Shown: positions 54,161 to 63,383, numbered from the stretch's first letter. The stretch is 64,000 nucleotides of DNA from Paraburkholderia edwinii (GCF_019428685.1 NZ_CP080095.1:3906001-3970000); one strand, 5' to 3'. The notes: generated by a model from the letters alone, not told the origin. Numbers and translations: made by a program.

Positions 54161-55687
54161 TCAGAACTCCTGGCGAATCGGAATCTTGCGGTTGCTCTTG
54201 CGCGTCGTGAAAAGGCTCGCTTCGGAGCGGCCGTCCGAACAACCGTTACCGAACGAGAAGCCGCACGACGAGCGCAAATCGAACGCGTCCTCTGCATATT
54301 CGCGATGCGAGGTCGGGATCACGAAACGGTCCTCGTAGTTCGCGATCGCGAGATAGCGGTACATGTCTTCGACTTGCGCGATGCTGAGCCCGGCCTGCCT
54401 GAGCACACCCGGCGCGTCGATCTGGTCGACGTGACGCGCACGCATGAACGCGCGCATCGCGAGCAACCGCTCGAGCGCAAGCTTCACGGGCGCTTCCTTG
54501 CCCGCAGTCAGCAGATTCGCCAGATAGCGCAGCGGAATGCGCAGCGATTCGACATCGGGCAGGTAACCGTTCATGCCCAACTCGCCGCTGTTCGCCGCGG
54601 CATTGATCGGCGAAAGCGGCGGCACGTACCAGACCATCGGTAGCGTGCGGTACTCGGGATGCAGCGGAAACGCGATCTTCCAGTCGATCGCCATCTTGTA
54701 GACGGGCGAGCGCTGCGCACCGTCGATCCACGCCGCCGGCACGCCATCGCGTTCGGCCTGCGCGATCACTTCCGGATCGTGCGGATCGAGAAATACCGAT
54801 AGTTGCGCCTCGTACAGGTCGGTTTCATGCTCGACGCTGGCGGCTTCGCTGATGCGATCGGCGTCGTACAGCAGCACGCCGAGATAACGGATACGGCCCA
54901 CGCAGGTTTCGGAGCAGACGGTCGGCTGCCCGACTTCGATGCGCGGATAGCAGAAGATGCATTTCTCGGCCTTGCCGCTATGCCAGTTGAAATAGATCTT
55001 CTTGTACGGGCATCCGGAAACACACATGCGCCAGCCGCGGCACTTGTCCTGATCGATCAGCACGATGCCGTCTTCCTCGCGCTTATAGATCGAGCCCGAC
55101 GGGCACGCTGCGACGCACGCCGGATTCAGACAGTGCTCGCATAGCCGCGGCAGGTACATCATGAATGTGTTTTCGAACTGCCCGTAAATTTCTTTCTGGA
55201 CGTTCTCGAAGTTATAGTCCTTCGAGCGTTTTTCGAATTCGCCGCCGAGAATCTCTTCCCAGTTCGGCCCCCATTCGATTTTCTGCAGCCGCTCGCCGCT
55301 GATCAGCGAACGCGGCCTCGCAACGGGCATTGCCTTGGCGTCGCCCGCATCCTGCAGATGCGCATAGTCGAACGTGAACGGCTCGTAGTAATCGTCGATC
55401 TCGGGCAGATGCGGATTCGCGAAAATCTGCGCGAGCAGACGCCACTTGCCGCCGAGGCGCGGCTCGATGCTGCCGTTCGGCTTGCGCGTCCAGCCGCCGC
55501 GCCAGCGGTCCTGGTTCTCCCAATCTTTCGGATAACCGATGCCGGGCTTCGTCTCGACATTGTTGAACCATGCGTATTCCATCCCTTCGCGGCTCGTCCA
55601 GACGTTCTTGCAGGTCACCGAACACGTATGGCAGCCAATGCATTTGTCGAGATTGAGCACCATCGCGATCTGCGCACGCACTTTCAT
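54161..55687 (-). CDS. narH: respiratory nitrate reductase beta subunit
   Basis: A 508-residue iron-sulfur subunit. Cys motifs are CIGCHTCSVTCKN (N-terminal cluster), CEHCLNPACVAACP, and CRGWRMCVSGCPYKK, the Trp of which replaces a Cys and marks the 3Fe-4S cluster; CIFCYPR and CSETCVGRIRYLGVLLYD complete the set. It moves electrons from NarI to NarG on the cytoplasmic side. It overlaps narG by 4 bases at its start and is followed one base after its stop by narJ. Confidence 0.96.
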   Translation of the reverse strand: MKVRAQIAMVLNLDKCIGCHTCSVTCKNVWTSREGMEYAWFNNVETKPGIGYPKDWENQDRWRGGWTRKPNGSIEPRLGGKWRLLAQIFANPHLPEIDDYYEPFTFDYAHLQDAGDAKAMPVARPRSLISGERLQKIEWGPNWEEILGGEFEKRSKDYNFENVQKEIYGQFENTFMMYLPRLCEHCLNPACVAACPSGSIYKREEDGIVLIDQDKCRGWRMCVSGCPYKKIYFNWHSGKAEKCIFCYPRIEVGQPTVCSETCVGRIRYLGVLLYDADRISEAASVEHETDLYEAQLSVFLDPHDPEVIAQAERDGVPAAWIDGAQRSPVYKMAIDWKIAFPLHPEYRTLPMVWYVPPLSPINAAANSGELGMNGYLPDVESLRIPLRYLANLLTAGKEAPVKLALERLLAMRAFMRARHVDQIDAPGVLRQAGLSIAQVEDMYRYLAIANYEDRFVIPTSHREYAEDAFDLRSSCGFSFGNGCSDGRSEASLFTTRKSNRKIPIRQEF

Positions 55688-58600
55688 GAGGTTTCTCCTG
55701 CACGTTGCTTGTGCTCGGTGGCGGGGTTCACAGGGTCGGCCGGCGCATCGTCGAGCCAGTTGACCTCTTTCATCTTGCGCACGATCAGAAACTCATCGCG
55801 ATTCGAGCCGACTGTGCCGTAGTAGTTGAAGCCGTAGGCGAGCTGCGCGTAGCCGCCGATCATATGCGTGGGCTTTAACGACACGCGCGTGACCGAGTTG
55901 TGAATGCCGCCGCGTGTGCCGGTGATTTCCGAACCCGGCGTGTTCACGATCTTTTCCTGCGCGTGATACATCATCACCATCCCATGCGGGATGCGCTGGC
56001 TCACCACCGCGCGTGCACATAGCGCGCCGTTGGCGTTGTAGCACTCGATCCAGTCGTTATCGACCACGCCGATCTGCTTCGCGTCCGTTTCGGATAGCCA
56101 CACAATCGGGCCGCCGCGCGACAACGTGAGCATCAGCAGATTGTCCGTGTAGGTGCTGTGAATGCCCCACTTCTGATGCGGCGTAATAAAGTTCAGCACG
56201 ATCTCGGGATTGCCGTTCGAGCGCGCGCCGAGCATCTTTTCGTAGTTGCCGGTTTCGATCGGCGGCTTGTAGACGCACAGCGATTCGCCGAATGCGCGCA
56301 TCCACAAGTGGTCTTGATAAAGCTGTTGCCGGCCGCTGATCGTGCGCCATGGGATCAGCTCGTGCACGTTCGTATAGCCCGCGTTGTACGAAACGTGCTC
56401 GGATTCGATGCCGCTCCACGTCGGTGAAGAAATGATCTTGCGTGGCTGCGCCTGGATATCGCGAAAGCGGATTTTCTCGTCGGCGCGCGCGTCGGCAAGG
56501 TGCGCGTGTTCGATGCCCGTGATCGCCGATACGGCTTGCCACGCTTTAACCGCGACCGCGCCGTTCGTTTCAGGCGCAAGCGAGAGGATGACTTCGGCGG
56601 CATCGAGCGCCGTATCGATACGTGGCCGCCCTGCCGCCGTGCTTGCAACCGCGCCGCCGACCCTGCCGTTGCCTTTGCCATTGAACCGGCCGCCGGCGCT
56701 TTCGCCTTCGCTTTCCCGGTCGTTATCCGGCACGCGATAGTTAAGCTCGCCAAGCAGCTTCACTTCGTCTTTCGTATCCCAGCTGATTCCCTTGCCGCCG
56801 TTGCCAAGCTTGTCCATCAGCGGACCCAGCGATGTATAGCGATCGTAGGTGGCCGGATAGTCTCGCTCGACGACAACCACCGACGGCATTGTCTTGCCCG
56901 GCAGCGGCTCACATTCGCCGAGCTTCCAGTCCTTCACATCGAAAGGCTGCGCGAGTTCCGCGGGACTATCGTGCGCAATCGGCGCGAGCACGACGTCACG
57001 TTCCACGCCAAGATGCCCGACGCTCAGTTCGGAAAAGCGCTTCGCGATGCCCTTGAAAATCTCCCAGTCGCTTTTCGATTGCCATGCGGGATCGACCGCC
57101 GCGGAAAGCGGATGAATAAACGGGTGCATGTCGGACGTATTCATATCGTCCTTCTCGTACCACGTCGCGGTGGGCAGCACGACGTCCGAGTACATGCAGG
57201 TAGTCGACATGCGGAAGTCGAGCGTGACCAGCAGATCGAGCTTGCCGCGCGGTGCTTCGTCATGCCACACCACTTCTTCAGGGCGCGGGTGTCCGCTCTT
57301 GACGACTTCCTCGCCTTGCACGCCGTGCGTCGTGCCCAGCAGATGCTTGAGGAAATACTCGTGGCCCTTGCCCGACGAGCCCAGCAGATTCGAGCGCCAG
57401 ACAAACAGATTGCGCGGAAAATTGGCGGGGTTGTCGGGGTCTTCGCACGCCAGCCTCATGCTGCCGGACTTCAGGTTCGCGGCAATGGCGGCAGCCGCTT
57501 GCGCGGGATCGTTAAGGCTGCGCCCCACTTCAAGCGGATTCGTGCCAAGCTGCGGCGCCGACGGCAGCCATCCCATGCGCTCGGCACGTACGTTGTAGTC
57601 GAGCGGCGTGCCATGAAAGCGTGACTTGTCTTCCAGCGGGGAAAGCAGGGCGCTCGGGTCCATCGGGTCGTAGCGCCATTGATCGGTATGCGCATAGAAA
57701 AACGACGTCGAATTCATTTGCCGTGGCGACCGGTGCCAGTCGAGCGCAAAGGCAAGCGCGGTCCAGCCCGTTTGCGGGCGCAGCTTTTCCTGGCCGACGT
57801 AATGCGACCAGCCGCCACCCGACTGCCCGACGCAGCCGCACATAATCAGCATGTTGATGATCGCGCGGTACGACATGTCCATATGGAACCAGTGATTGAT
57901 TCCAGCGCCGATAATCACCATCGACTTGCCGTGCGTCTTGTGCGCGTTCTCCGCGAATTGCCGCGCGACGTTGATCACATCGGCGCGTTTGACACCGGTG
58001 ATCGCTTCCTGCCAGGCGGGCGTGTACGGCAGATCGTCGTCGTAGCTCGTGGCGACGTGCTCGCCGCCTAAACCTTGATCGAGCCCATAGTTCGCAACGA
58101 ACAGATCGTAGACAGTCGCGACAAGCATGTCGCCGTTGCGTGTCGCAATGCGGCGCACACCGATTTTGCGCGACAGTTCCGATGCATGCGACGTGTGATT
58201 GAAATGCGGATGTTTGATATTGCCGAAGTACGGGAACAGCACGTCGACTACTTCGTCGTGTGCATTGGTAAGCGAGAGCCTCGCCTCAATCGACGCACCG
58301 GTCGAGGCCTCCTCCTTCAGATTCCACTTCCCTTTGTCTTCGCCTTCTTTCTGTCCCCAGCGGAAACCGGCCGAGCCGACGGGCACGACAACCTGATTGC
58401 TCGTTGCGTCCACAACGACCGTCTTCCAGTCCGCGTTGTTCGCCTGCCCTAACGCATCGTCGAAATCGGACGCGCGTACGAGGCGCTCCGGCACATAACG
58501 GTCGCCGCGCGCCACGAGCCGCACAAGACACGGCATATCGGTAAAGCGGCGGCAGTAGTCGACGAAATAGTCGCTCTTGCCCGCAAGATGAAATTCCTTG

Positions 58601-59541
58601 AGGATCACATGGCCCATCGCAAGCGCAAGCGCGGCGTCGGTGCCCTGCTTCGGATGCAGCCAGATATCGCCGAACTTCGCGCCTTCCGCGTAATCGGGAA
58701 ACACCGATACGATCTTCGTGCCCTTGTAGCGCACTTCGGTCATGAAGTGCGCGTCGGGCGTGCGCGTCTGCGGAACGTTGGACCCCCACATCATGATGAA
58801 GGTCGAGTTGTACCAGTCCGCGGATTCGGGCACGTCGGTCTGCTCACCCCACGTCTGCGGCGAAGCCGGCGGCAGGTCGCAATACCAGTCGTAGAAGCTC
58901 AGGCACACGCCGCCGATCAGCGACAGATAGCGCGAGCCGGCCGCGTACGAGACCATCGACATCGCGGGAATCGGGGAAAAACCGATCACTCGATCAGGCC
59001 CGTGACGCTTCACCGTATAGACGTTGGCCGCCGCGACAATCTCGTTCACTTCGTCCCACGTCGAACGGATAAAGCCGCCGAGACCGCGCCGGGTCTGATA
59101 GCTGCGGCGTGCCGCTTCATCTTCGACGATCGATTGCCATGCATCGACGGGCTCCATCGATGCGCGCTTTTCGCGCCACAGTTTCACGAGCGCGCTGCGC
59201 ACAAGCGGGTATTTGAGGCGATTCGCGCTATAGAGGTACCACGAGTACGACGCGCCACGCGAGCAGCCGCGCGGCTCGTGATTCGGCATGTCGGGTCGGG
59301 TGCGCGGATAGTCGGTCTGCTGGGTTTCCCAGGTGACGATGCCGCCTTTCACATAGATCTTCCACGAGCATGAACCGGTGCAGTTCACGCCGTGCGTCGA
59401 GCGCACGATCTTGTCGTGTTGCCATCGCTGACGGTAAGCGTCCTCCCACTTTCTGTCTTCGTCTGTTACTGCGCCGTGGCCGTCCGAGAACTGTGGGCGG
59501 GTCGTAGAAAAGTAACGCAACCTGTCCAGAAAGTGACTCAT
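55684..59541 (-). CDS. narG: respiratory nitrate reductase alpha subunit
   Basis: A 1285-residue molybdo-bis-MGD nitrate reductase. The FS0 cluster motif RSTHGVNCTGSCSWKIYVKGG (His-Cys-Cys) is followed by EPRGCSRGASYSWYLYS. Molybdenum-site sequence lies in SADWYNSTFIMMWGSNVPQTRTPDAHF with the conserved N-x-x-x-x-T-R segment. Length is slightly above E. coli NarG (about 1247), owing to an Ala/Gly-rich insert near 960-990. It reduces nitrate to nitrite in the cytoplasm, anchored by NarI. It is the first gene of the operon with an FNR-like box 94-107 bases upstream. The ribosome site is weak (GAGA). Confidence 0.96.
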   Translation of the reverse strand: MSHFLDRLRYFSTTRPQFSDGHGAVTDEDRKWEDAYRQRWQHDKIVRSTHGVNCTGSCSWKIYVKGGIVTWETQQTDYPRTRPDMPNHEPRGCSRGASYSWYLYSANRLKYPLVRSALVKLWREKRASMEPVDAWQSIVEDEAARRSYQTRRGLGGFIRSTWDEVNEIVAAANVYTVKRHGPDRVIGFSPIPAMSMVSYAAGSRYLSLIGGVCLSFYDWYCDLPPASPQTWGEQTDVPESADWYNSTFIMMWGSNVPQTRTPDAHFMTEVRYKGTKIVSVFPDYAEGAKFGDIWLHPKQGTDAALALAMGHVILKEFHLAGKSDYFVDYCRRFTDMPCLVRLVARGDRYVPERLVRASDFDDALGQANNADWKTVVVDATSNQVVVPVGSAGFRWGQKEGEDKGKWNLKEEASTGASIEARLSLTNAHDEVVDVLFPYFGNIKHPHFNHTSHASELSRKIGVRRIATRNGDMLVATVYDLFVANYGLDQGLGGEHVATSYDDDLPYTPAWQEAITGVKRADVINVARQFAENAHKTHGKSMVIIGAGINHWFHMDMSYRAIINMLIMCGCVGQSGGGWSHYVGQEKLRPQTGWTALAFALDWHRSPRQMNSTSFFYAHTDQWRYDPMDPSALLSPLEDKSRFHGTPLDYNVRAERMGWLPSAPQLGTNPLEVGRSLNDPAQAAAAIAANLKSGSMRLACEDPDNPANFPRNLFVWRSNLLGSSGKGHEYFLKHLLGTTHGVQGEEVVKSGHPRPEEVVWHDEAPRGKLDLLVTLDFRMSTTCMYSDVVLPTATWYEKDDMNTSDMHPFIHPLSAAVDPAWQSKSDWEIFKGIAKRFSELSVGHLGVERDVVLAPIAHDSPAELAQPFDVKDWKLGECEPLPGKTMPSVVVVERDYPATYDRYTSLGPLMDKLGNGGKGISWDTKDEVKLLGELNYRVPDNDRESEGESAGGRFNGKGNGRVGGAVASTAAGRPRIDTALDAAEVILSLAPETNGAVAVKAWQAVSAITGIEHAHLADARADEKIRFRDIQAQPRKIISSPTWSGIESEHVSYNAGYTNVHELIPWRTISGRQQLYQDHLWMRAFGESLCVYKPPIETGNYEKMLGARSNGNPEIVLNFITPHQKWGIHSTYTDNLLMLTLSRGGPIVWLSETDAKQIGVVDNDWIECYNANGALCARAVVSQRIPHGMVMMYHAQEKIVNTPGSEITGTRGGIHNSVTRVSLKPTHMIGGYAQLAYGFNYYGTVGSNRDEFLIVRKMKEVNWLDDAPADPVNPATEHKQRAGETS

Positions 59542-59634
59542 ATGAGATCTCGTATCTGTCTGTGGGGGCTGGTCCAGACATTAAAGGATGTGAGCGTGAA
59601 TAAGTAAAGTTGACACATATTTGTGGGGCGAACG

Positions 59635-59648
59635 TTGATGCCGGTCAA
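59635..59648 (-). promoter_or_regulatory. FNR/Anr-like box upstream of narG
   Basis: TTGATGCCGGTCAA matches TTGAT-N4-ATCAA at nine of ten defined positions, lying 94-107 bases upstream of the narG ATG. With a leader of about 60 bases this would put the box near -41, where FNR-type activators work. It could equally act on the divergent TetR gene. No NarXL genes are in the window. Confidence 0.6.
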
Positions 59649-59748
59649 ACAGCATGCGATTCGCATACAGTCCGTTATCAGTGAGTCTGCGTTCGCCGCA
59701 CCGCGCTGCTGCAAATCCGCAGCAGCAAAACATCACGCAAAAGAATTC

Positions 59749-59777
59749 TTGACTGTCTACCTAGTAGTAGATAAAGT
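59749..59777 (+). promoter_or_regulatory. TetR-gene promoter with operator in the spacer
   Basis: The -35 TTGACT (59749-59754) and -10 TAAAGT (59772-59777) are spaced by 17 bases. The spacer is almost filled by the inverted repeat TCTAC-N6-GTAGA (59756-59771). A repressor bound there would exclude polymerase. The TetR start is 8 bases after the -10, so the leader would be very short. Confidence 0.65.
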
Positions 59778-59784
59778 ACGAGCC

Positions 59785-60351
59785 ATGGACACGACAGCAA
59801 CAGTTCGCGAGCAGATTCTCGATCACGCCATCACGCTGATGATGCTGCATGGCTACAACGGGTTCAGCTATCGCGACCTGTCGGAGCTGGTTGGCGTGAA
59901 AACGTCGAGCATTCACTACTACTTCCCGTCGAAGGAAGACCTGGCGCTCGAAGCGGTGAACGAGTACAGCAACCAGATATTCGGCCTGCTGCGCGCGGTC
60001 GATGCATCGTTGCCGGCTGATGTGAAGCTCGCGCGGTACACAAAGATGTTTGGCCGCACGCTCGGCGACGGCAATCAGATCTGTCTGTGCGGCATGCTCG
60101 CCGCCGACATCGGGTCGCTGCCGGACAATATTCGCGCGGCTGTGCAAGCGTTCTTCAAGACCAACGAAAGCTGGCTGGCGAAGGTGCTGGCGCAAGGTCT
60201 CAAGGAACGCACGCTGGTCGTCAACGGTAAGCCGGAGAGCGCGGCGCGCGCGCTGTTCGCCGCGTATCAGGGCAGTGGTCTCGCGAGCCGGTTGTTTCAG
60301 ACAAAAACGCGGCTCGAGGAAATCGAAGCTTTGTGGAAGGTGTCAAAGTAG
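59785..60351 (+). CDS. TetR-family regulator, NemR-like, probable Ohr regulator
   Basis: A 188-residue TetR/AcrR regulator. The HTH (about 8-52) includes ITLMMLHGYNGFSYRDLSELVGVKTSSIHYYFPSKEDL. The ligand domain has C100 and C102 in GNQICLCGMLAADIGSLPDNIRAAV, which aligns by eye with the redox-sensing Cys region of E. coli NemR. This suggests sensing of electrophiles or peroxides by a CxC pair. Its operator lies between its own -35 and -10, and a related site precedes the Ohr gene 72 bases after its stop. The start at 59785 is the Met before the HTH; the longer frame is not supported. Confidence 0.9.
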   Translation: MDTTATVREQILDHAITLMMLHGYNGFSYRDLSELVGVKTSSIHYYFPSKEDLALEAVNEYSNQIFGLLRAVDASLPADVKLARYTKMFGRTLGDGNQICLCGMLAADIGSLPDNIRAAVQAFFKTNESWLAKVLAQGLKERTLVVNGKPESAARALFAAYQGSGLASRLFQTKTRLEEIEALWKVSK

Positions 60352-60422
60352 TACCGATTCAGCTAACGCAGTCAATGCAGTTGCAGGTCGAGCGGTTCGC
60401 CGCTCTTTAGTAGCGCCGGCTG

Positions 60423-60438
60423 TCTATCTTCTAGTAGA
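60423..60438 (+). promoter_or_regulatory. second TetR operator upstream of ohr
   Basis: TCTAT-N6-GTAGA matches the TCTAC-N6-GTAGA site of the TetR promoter at nine of ten arm positions, and flanking bases CTG before and AG after are also shared. It lies 128-143 bases before the Ohr ATG. The two sites most simply mean that the TetR protein controls itself and the Ohr gene. Confidence 0.65.
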
Positions 60439-60565
60439 TTGAGAGCCGGGCAGCGTGAAGCATTAAGCTGTAACGGGCTTTGGCCAGTCGTCGGGTTGCA
60501 TCGATAAGCCCACCGTCTAACCCGCTAGCAGCTCCATTTAATTTAACGTTCATCAGGAGTTCATC

Positions 60566-60991
60566 ATGTCGATCGAAAATGTGCTGTACCGCGCTCACGC
60601 TCACGCTACCGGCGGCCGCGACGGCCGTGCAACGGTGCAAAACAGCACGCTCGATTTCAAGCTGACCACCCCGCGCGAGCTCGGCGGTGGTGGCGGCGAC
60701 GGCGCGAATCCGGAGCAGCTGTTCGCAGCCGGCTACAGCGCCTGCTTTATCGGCGCGATGAAGTTCGTCGCGGCGCGCGACAAGATTTCGATGCCGGCCG
60801 ATGCGTCGATCGATAGCAGCGTCGGTATCGGTCAGATTCCGAATGGCTTCGGCATCGAAGTGGAAATGAAGATCTCGCTGCCGGGCATGGATCGCGCCGC
60901 TGCGCAGCAACTGATCGACAAGGCGCACGTCGTGTGTCCGTATTCGAACGCTACGCGCGGCAATATCGACGTGACGCTGACGCTCGTTTAA
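60566..60991 (+). CDS. ohr: organic hydroperoxide resistance protein Ohr
   Basis: A 141-residue Ohr-type thiol peroxidase. The catalytic Cys is C60 in [10 protein letters not shown], and the resolving Cys is C124 in [14 protein letters not shown]18 and E50, which activate the peroxidatic Cys in Ohr proteins, are also present. It reduces organic hydroperoxides to alcohols with lipoyl partners. AGGAG precedes the ATG. Ohr genes are usually under MarR-type OhrR control, but here the linked regulator is TetR-type. Confidence 0.94.
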   Translation: MSIENVLYRAHAHATGGRDGRATVQNSTLDFKLTTPRELGGGGGDGANPEQLFAAGYSACFIGAMKFVAARDKISMPADASIDSSVGIGQIPNGFGIEVEMKISLPGMDRAAAQQLIDKAHVVCPYSNATRGNIDVTLTLV

Positions 60992-61030
60992 GCGGTTTTT
61001 TCAGGTCTCACACTGAAAGTGCTTCAAGCG

Positions 61031-61065
61031 CCCGGCACGATCCACGCAGCTTCGATCGTGCCGGG
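61031..61065 (+). terminator. hairpin after ohr
   Basis: CCCGGCACGATC (61031-61042) and GATCGTGCCGGG (61054-61065) form a perfect 12-bp stem with an 11-base loop, 40 bases after the Ohr stop. The following bases are TGTTCAC, so the T tract is poor. Confidence 0.6.
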
Positions 61066-61135
61066 TGTTCACTGCCCGGCTTTATATCCCTCGTTTTTCA
61101 TTCCCTTATACGCGTTGCGTGACGGAGCGCAGATC

Positions 61136-61303
61136 ATGAGAAGAACCTTGACCGCGTGGCTGCTCGTCGGCGGCGCCAGCCTCACAGCCATTGCACTGGT
61201 CGCCGCGACCGCCGCGCTAAGTGCGCCGCAGTTCGCGCCCGAGCTTGCACACGAAGGCGGCGCGGCGCCCGTCTCGCTTAACGCCGCCGCTTCTCCAGCG
61301 TAA
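61136..61303 (+). CDS. small protein with N-terminal hydrophobic segment
   Basis: A 55-residue frame, MRRTLTAWLLVGGASLTAIALVAATAALSAPQFAPELA, with a signal-peptide-like N-terminus and a short Ala/Pro-rich tail. GGAG lies about 11 bases before the ATG. The 3' end overlaps the convergent phosphatase gene by 26 bases. The product would be only about 25 residues if cleaved. Supported by its leader and position only. No function can be given. Confidence 0.4.
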   Translation: MRRTLTAWLLVGGASLTAIALVAATAALSAPQFAPELAHEGGAAPVSLNAAASPA

Positions 61304-63002
61304 TCGTCTCGAACAGTTCGTAGTTCGGCGTCGGCGTCTGATCCGCGCCGGGCGCGTGATAGTAGTTCATCGTCATGGTCGTTTTGCCGCCGTGGTCGCC
61401 CGGGTCGACATCGAATACCGCGATGCCGTAACCGGTGCCCGTATCGCGCTGCGCAGACCAGATCGCATCTTCTAACGCATCCGCGGTGGCGCGCACGAAC
61501 GTGCCGGCTGTGGTGCCGGGCATGGGCCGGTTCGGCTTCGTGAACACCTGGGCCTGCGGATTGCCGTTGCCCATATCGATGCCGTACACATCGAGCGGCG
61601 CGCTCGTGCCGCCGCCGCCAAGAATCAGGTGAATCGTGCCGTGGCTCGTATCGAACTTCGTCGTATCGGCATGCGCATGCGGAACCGGCCGCGGTTGCAG
61701 CGTATCGACCGCCTCGCCCGTCTTGACGTCGATACCCGCGTGGCGATTGCAGCCGCGCACCGGATAGCTGCGTTCGTAATCGTGATCGTGGCCGCACACG
61801 ACGAGGTCGACGCCATAGCGGTCGAATAGCGGCAGCCACGCTTCGCGCAAGCCCTTGTCCGAGCCATTGCCGGTTTTCGACGAACTGAGCGCGTCCTGAT
61901 GCATCTGCACGACGATCCAGTCGATATCGCGATCGTCGGCCGCGCGGCGCAGCGTTCTTTCGAGCCAGCGCGTCTGCTCGCCGTTGCTGTAGCCGCGCAC
62001 ATAGAACGACGTGCCGGGCGGAATCGGCGCATGGCCCGTGCTCGCGGCCGGCACGAGCGGCGTCGGGCCCGCGACGAACGCGGCGGCGTCCTGATAGACG
62101 ACGTCGTCGGCATCGAGCGAGACAAACAGCACCGAGCTGACCTGGAAGCTATACCAGCGGCCCGCGAAACGCGAGCCGTTATCGGGCAGCGTATAGCGCG
62201 TCAGATACGAATCGAGGCCTTGCGCGCCGTTGTAAAACTCGATCTCGTGATTGCCGGGGCACGGCATCCACGGACGGTTAGCCGACGACGTCTGATTGTT
62301 GTTGGCGAAGTCGCGCCACACGTCGGTCTGATGCGTCGGATTCAGATTCGCGTAGCAAAGATCGCCGTTCAGCAGATGAAACAGCGGCTGGAAACGTTCG
62401 ACCGCATCGACCGCGAAGCGGCTTTGCGGCGACGACAGCACCCACCCTGTATTCGGCGTTGCGAGGTCGCCGTAGCTCGTGAAGCGGAACGGCGCGCGGC
62501 CGCGCGGCGCCGTCGTGAAGGTCGCGCTAAACGGCGAGCCTGCCCGGCTGTCGTTGTCCGCGGTCACTTCGTAACGATAGGTCGTTGCGGGCTTCAGGCC
62601 GTTGAGCCGCGCATGATAGGTAAAAACGACGACACCGGTCAGCCCGTCGGTATAAGTGCGCTGCACCGCATGCACCGTCTCGCGATGCCCATGATCCGCG
62701 CTGATCAGCACGCGCGGCTTCGACGAGGCGGCAAGCGACGCCCACGACACGACCACTTCGCTCGTCGGATCTTCGCCCCACGTCAGATGGATTTGCTCAG
62801 GTGTGCCATCGGGTGCCGATGCCACAGCCGTGTCGGCTTTGGCCGCGCCGGCCAGCGCGCCAGCCGCGCTCGCGAAGCTCGACGCGCCGGCGAACTTCAG
62901 GAAGCCGCGGCGCGAGACCATCGGCGCGGGCGTAGCGGCTGTTGTTTCAGTCGTGGTGATGGAGTCGGTAAAAGATGCGTCGGGGAGGTCTTTCTTCGTC
63001 AT
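61278..63002 (-). CDS. Tat-exported purple-acid-type phosphatase/metallophosphoesterase
   Basis: A 574-residue exported hydrolase. The Tat signal SRRGFLKFAGASSFASAAGALAGAA lies near residues 49-73. A fibronectin-like N-domain (HLTWGEDPTSEVVVSWASLA) precedes the metallophosphoesterase domain, with the five purple acid phosphatase motifs in order: YGDLAT, NGDLCYANL, PGNHEIE, VVQMHQDAL, and CGHDHDYERSYP. It releases phosphate from organic esters outside the cytoplasm. The start at 63002 is chosen for the Met before the long polar pre-signal; a frame to 63056 exists. A Pho-box-like site lies upstream, which fits phosphate-starvation control. Confidence 0.9.
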   Translation of the reverse strand: MTKKDLPDASFTDSITTTETTAATPAPMVSRRGFLKFAGASSFASAAGALAGAAKADTAVASAPDGTPEQIHLTWGEDPTSEVVVSWASLAASSKPRVLISADHGHRETVHAVQRTYTDGLTGVVVFTYHARLNGLKPATTYRYEVTADNDSRAGSPFSATFTTAPRGRAPFRFTSYGDLATPNTGWVLSSPQSRFAVDAVERFQPLFHLLNGDLCYANLNPTHQTDVWRDFANNNQTSSANRPWMPCPGNHEIEFYNGAQGLDSYLTRYTLPDNGSRFAGRWYSFQVSSVLFVSLDADDVVYQDAAAFVAGPTPLVPAASTGHAPIPPGTSFYVRGYSNGEQTRWLERTLRRAADDRDIDWIVVQMHQDALSSSKTGNGSDKGLREAWLPLFDRYGVDLVVCGHDHDYERSYPVRGCNRHAGIDVKTGEAVDTLQPRPVPHAHADTTKFDTSHGTIHLILGGGGTSAPLDVYGIDMGNGNPQAQVFTKPNRPMPGTTAGTFVRATADALEDAIWSAQRDTGTGYGIAVFDVDPGDHGGKTTMTMNYYHAPGADQTPTPNYELFETITLEKRRR

Positions 63003-63125
63003 GTCGGCTCGCCTCTCGAATCGTGAAGACGACGCATGAGCGCATCCGCCACGCATCGTCGGGAAGCGCGGTGGCAGTCACGCATCGTTGGGGGTGGGTT
63101 CACGCGAAACGATGGCGTGTCCTGA

Positions 63126-63143
63126 TGACCTCAGGATGACATT
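63126..63143 (-). promoter_or_regulatory. Pho-box-like site upstream of the phosphatase
   Basis: Read on the minus strand, ATGTCAT-N4-AGGTCAT has the 11-base period of PhoB sites (consensus CTGTCAT repeats, 6 of 7 and 5 of 7 matches). It lies about 125 bases before the phosphatase start and points toward it. The role of the following gene makes phosphate control plausible. Confidence 0.5.
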
Positions 63144-63164
63144 GCGATCGGCAAAAAAAATCGA

Positions 63165-63383
63165 TTACCGCGCTTCAGGCGGCATGCCGCCACGAATCCG
63201 GCTGATCTCGATCGCGACATGTTCGAGACGTTCGCGATGGGACGGCACCGTTGCCTGCGATTTCAGCGCGTCGACGCGGCGCTCCCAGTATCCGATATCG
63301 ACGCGGTAGGCAACGGACAGCATGCGGACCACCTGCTCGAGATGAGCGATGTCCCCTTCAATGATCTGATCCGTTGGATTCAT
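63165..63383 (-). CDS. 72-residue protein of unknown function
   Basis: A short soluble protein with the sequence theme ALIHLEQVV-like DIAHLEQVVRMLSVAYRVDIGYWERRVDALKSQ then RERLEHVAIEISRIRGG, probably helical, with no signal. CGGAG lies 7-8 bases before the ATG. It is placed between the phosphatase and an SDR gene on the same strand. A strong triple CTTAAG array lies upstream, a sign that the gene is real and regulated. I do not recognise the family. Confidence 0.65.
   Translation of the reverse strand: MNPTDQIIEGDIAHLEQVVRMLSVAYRVDIGYWERRVDALKSQATVPSHRERLEHVAIEISRIRGGMPPEAR

Noticed and set aside
56500..57624. 374-codon plus-strand frame
   Set aside because: Antisense to narG, which is fully explained.
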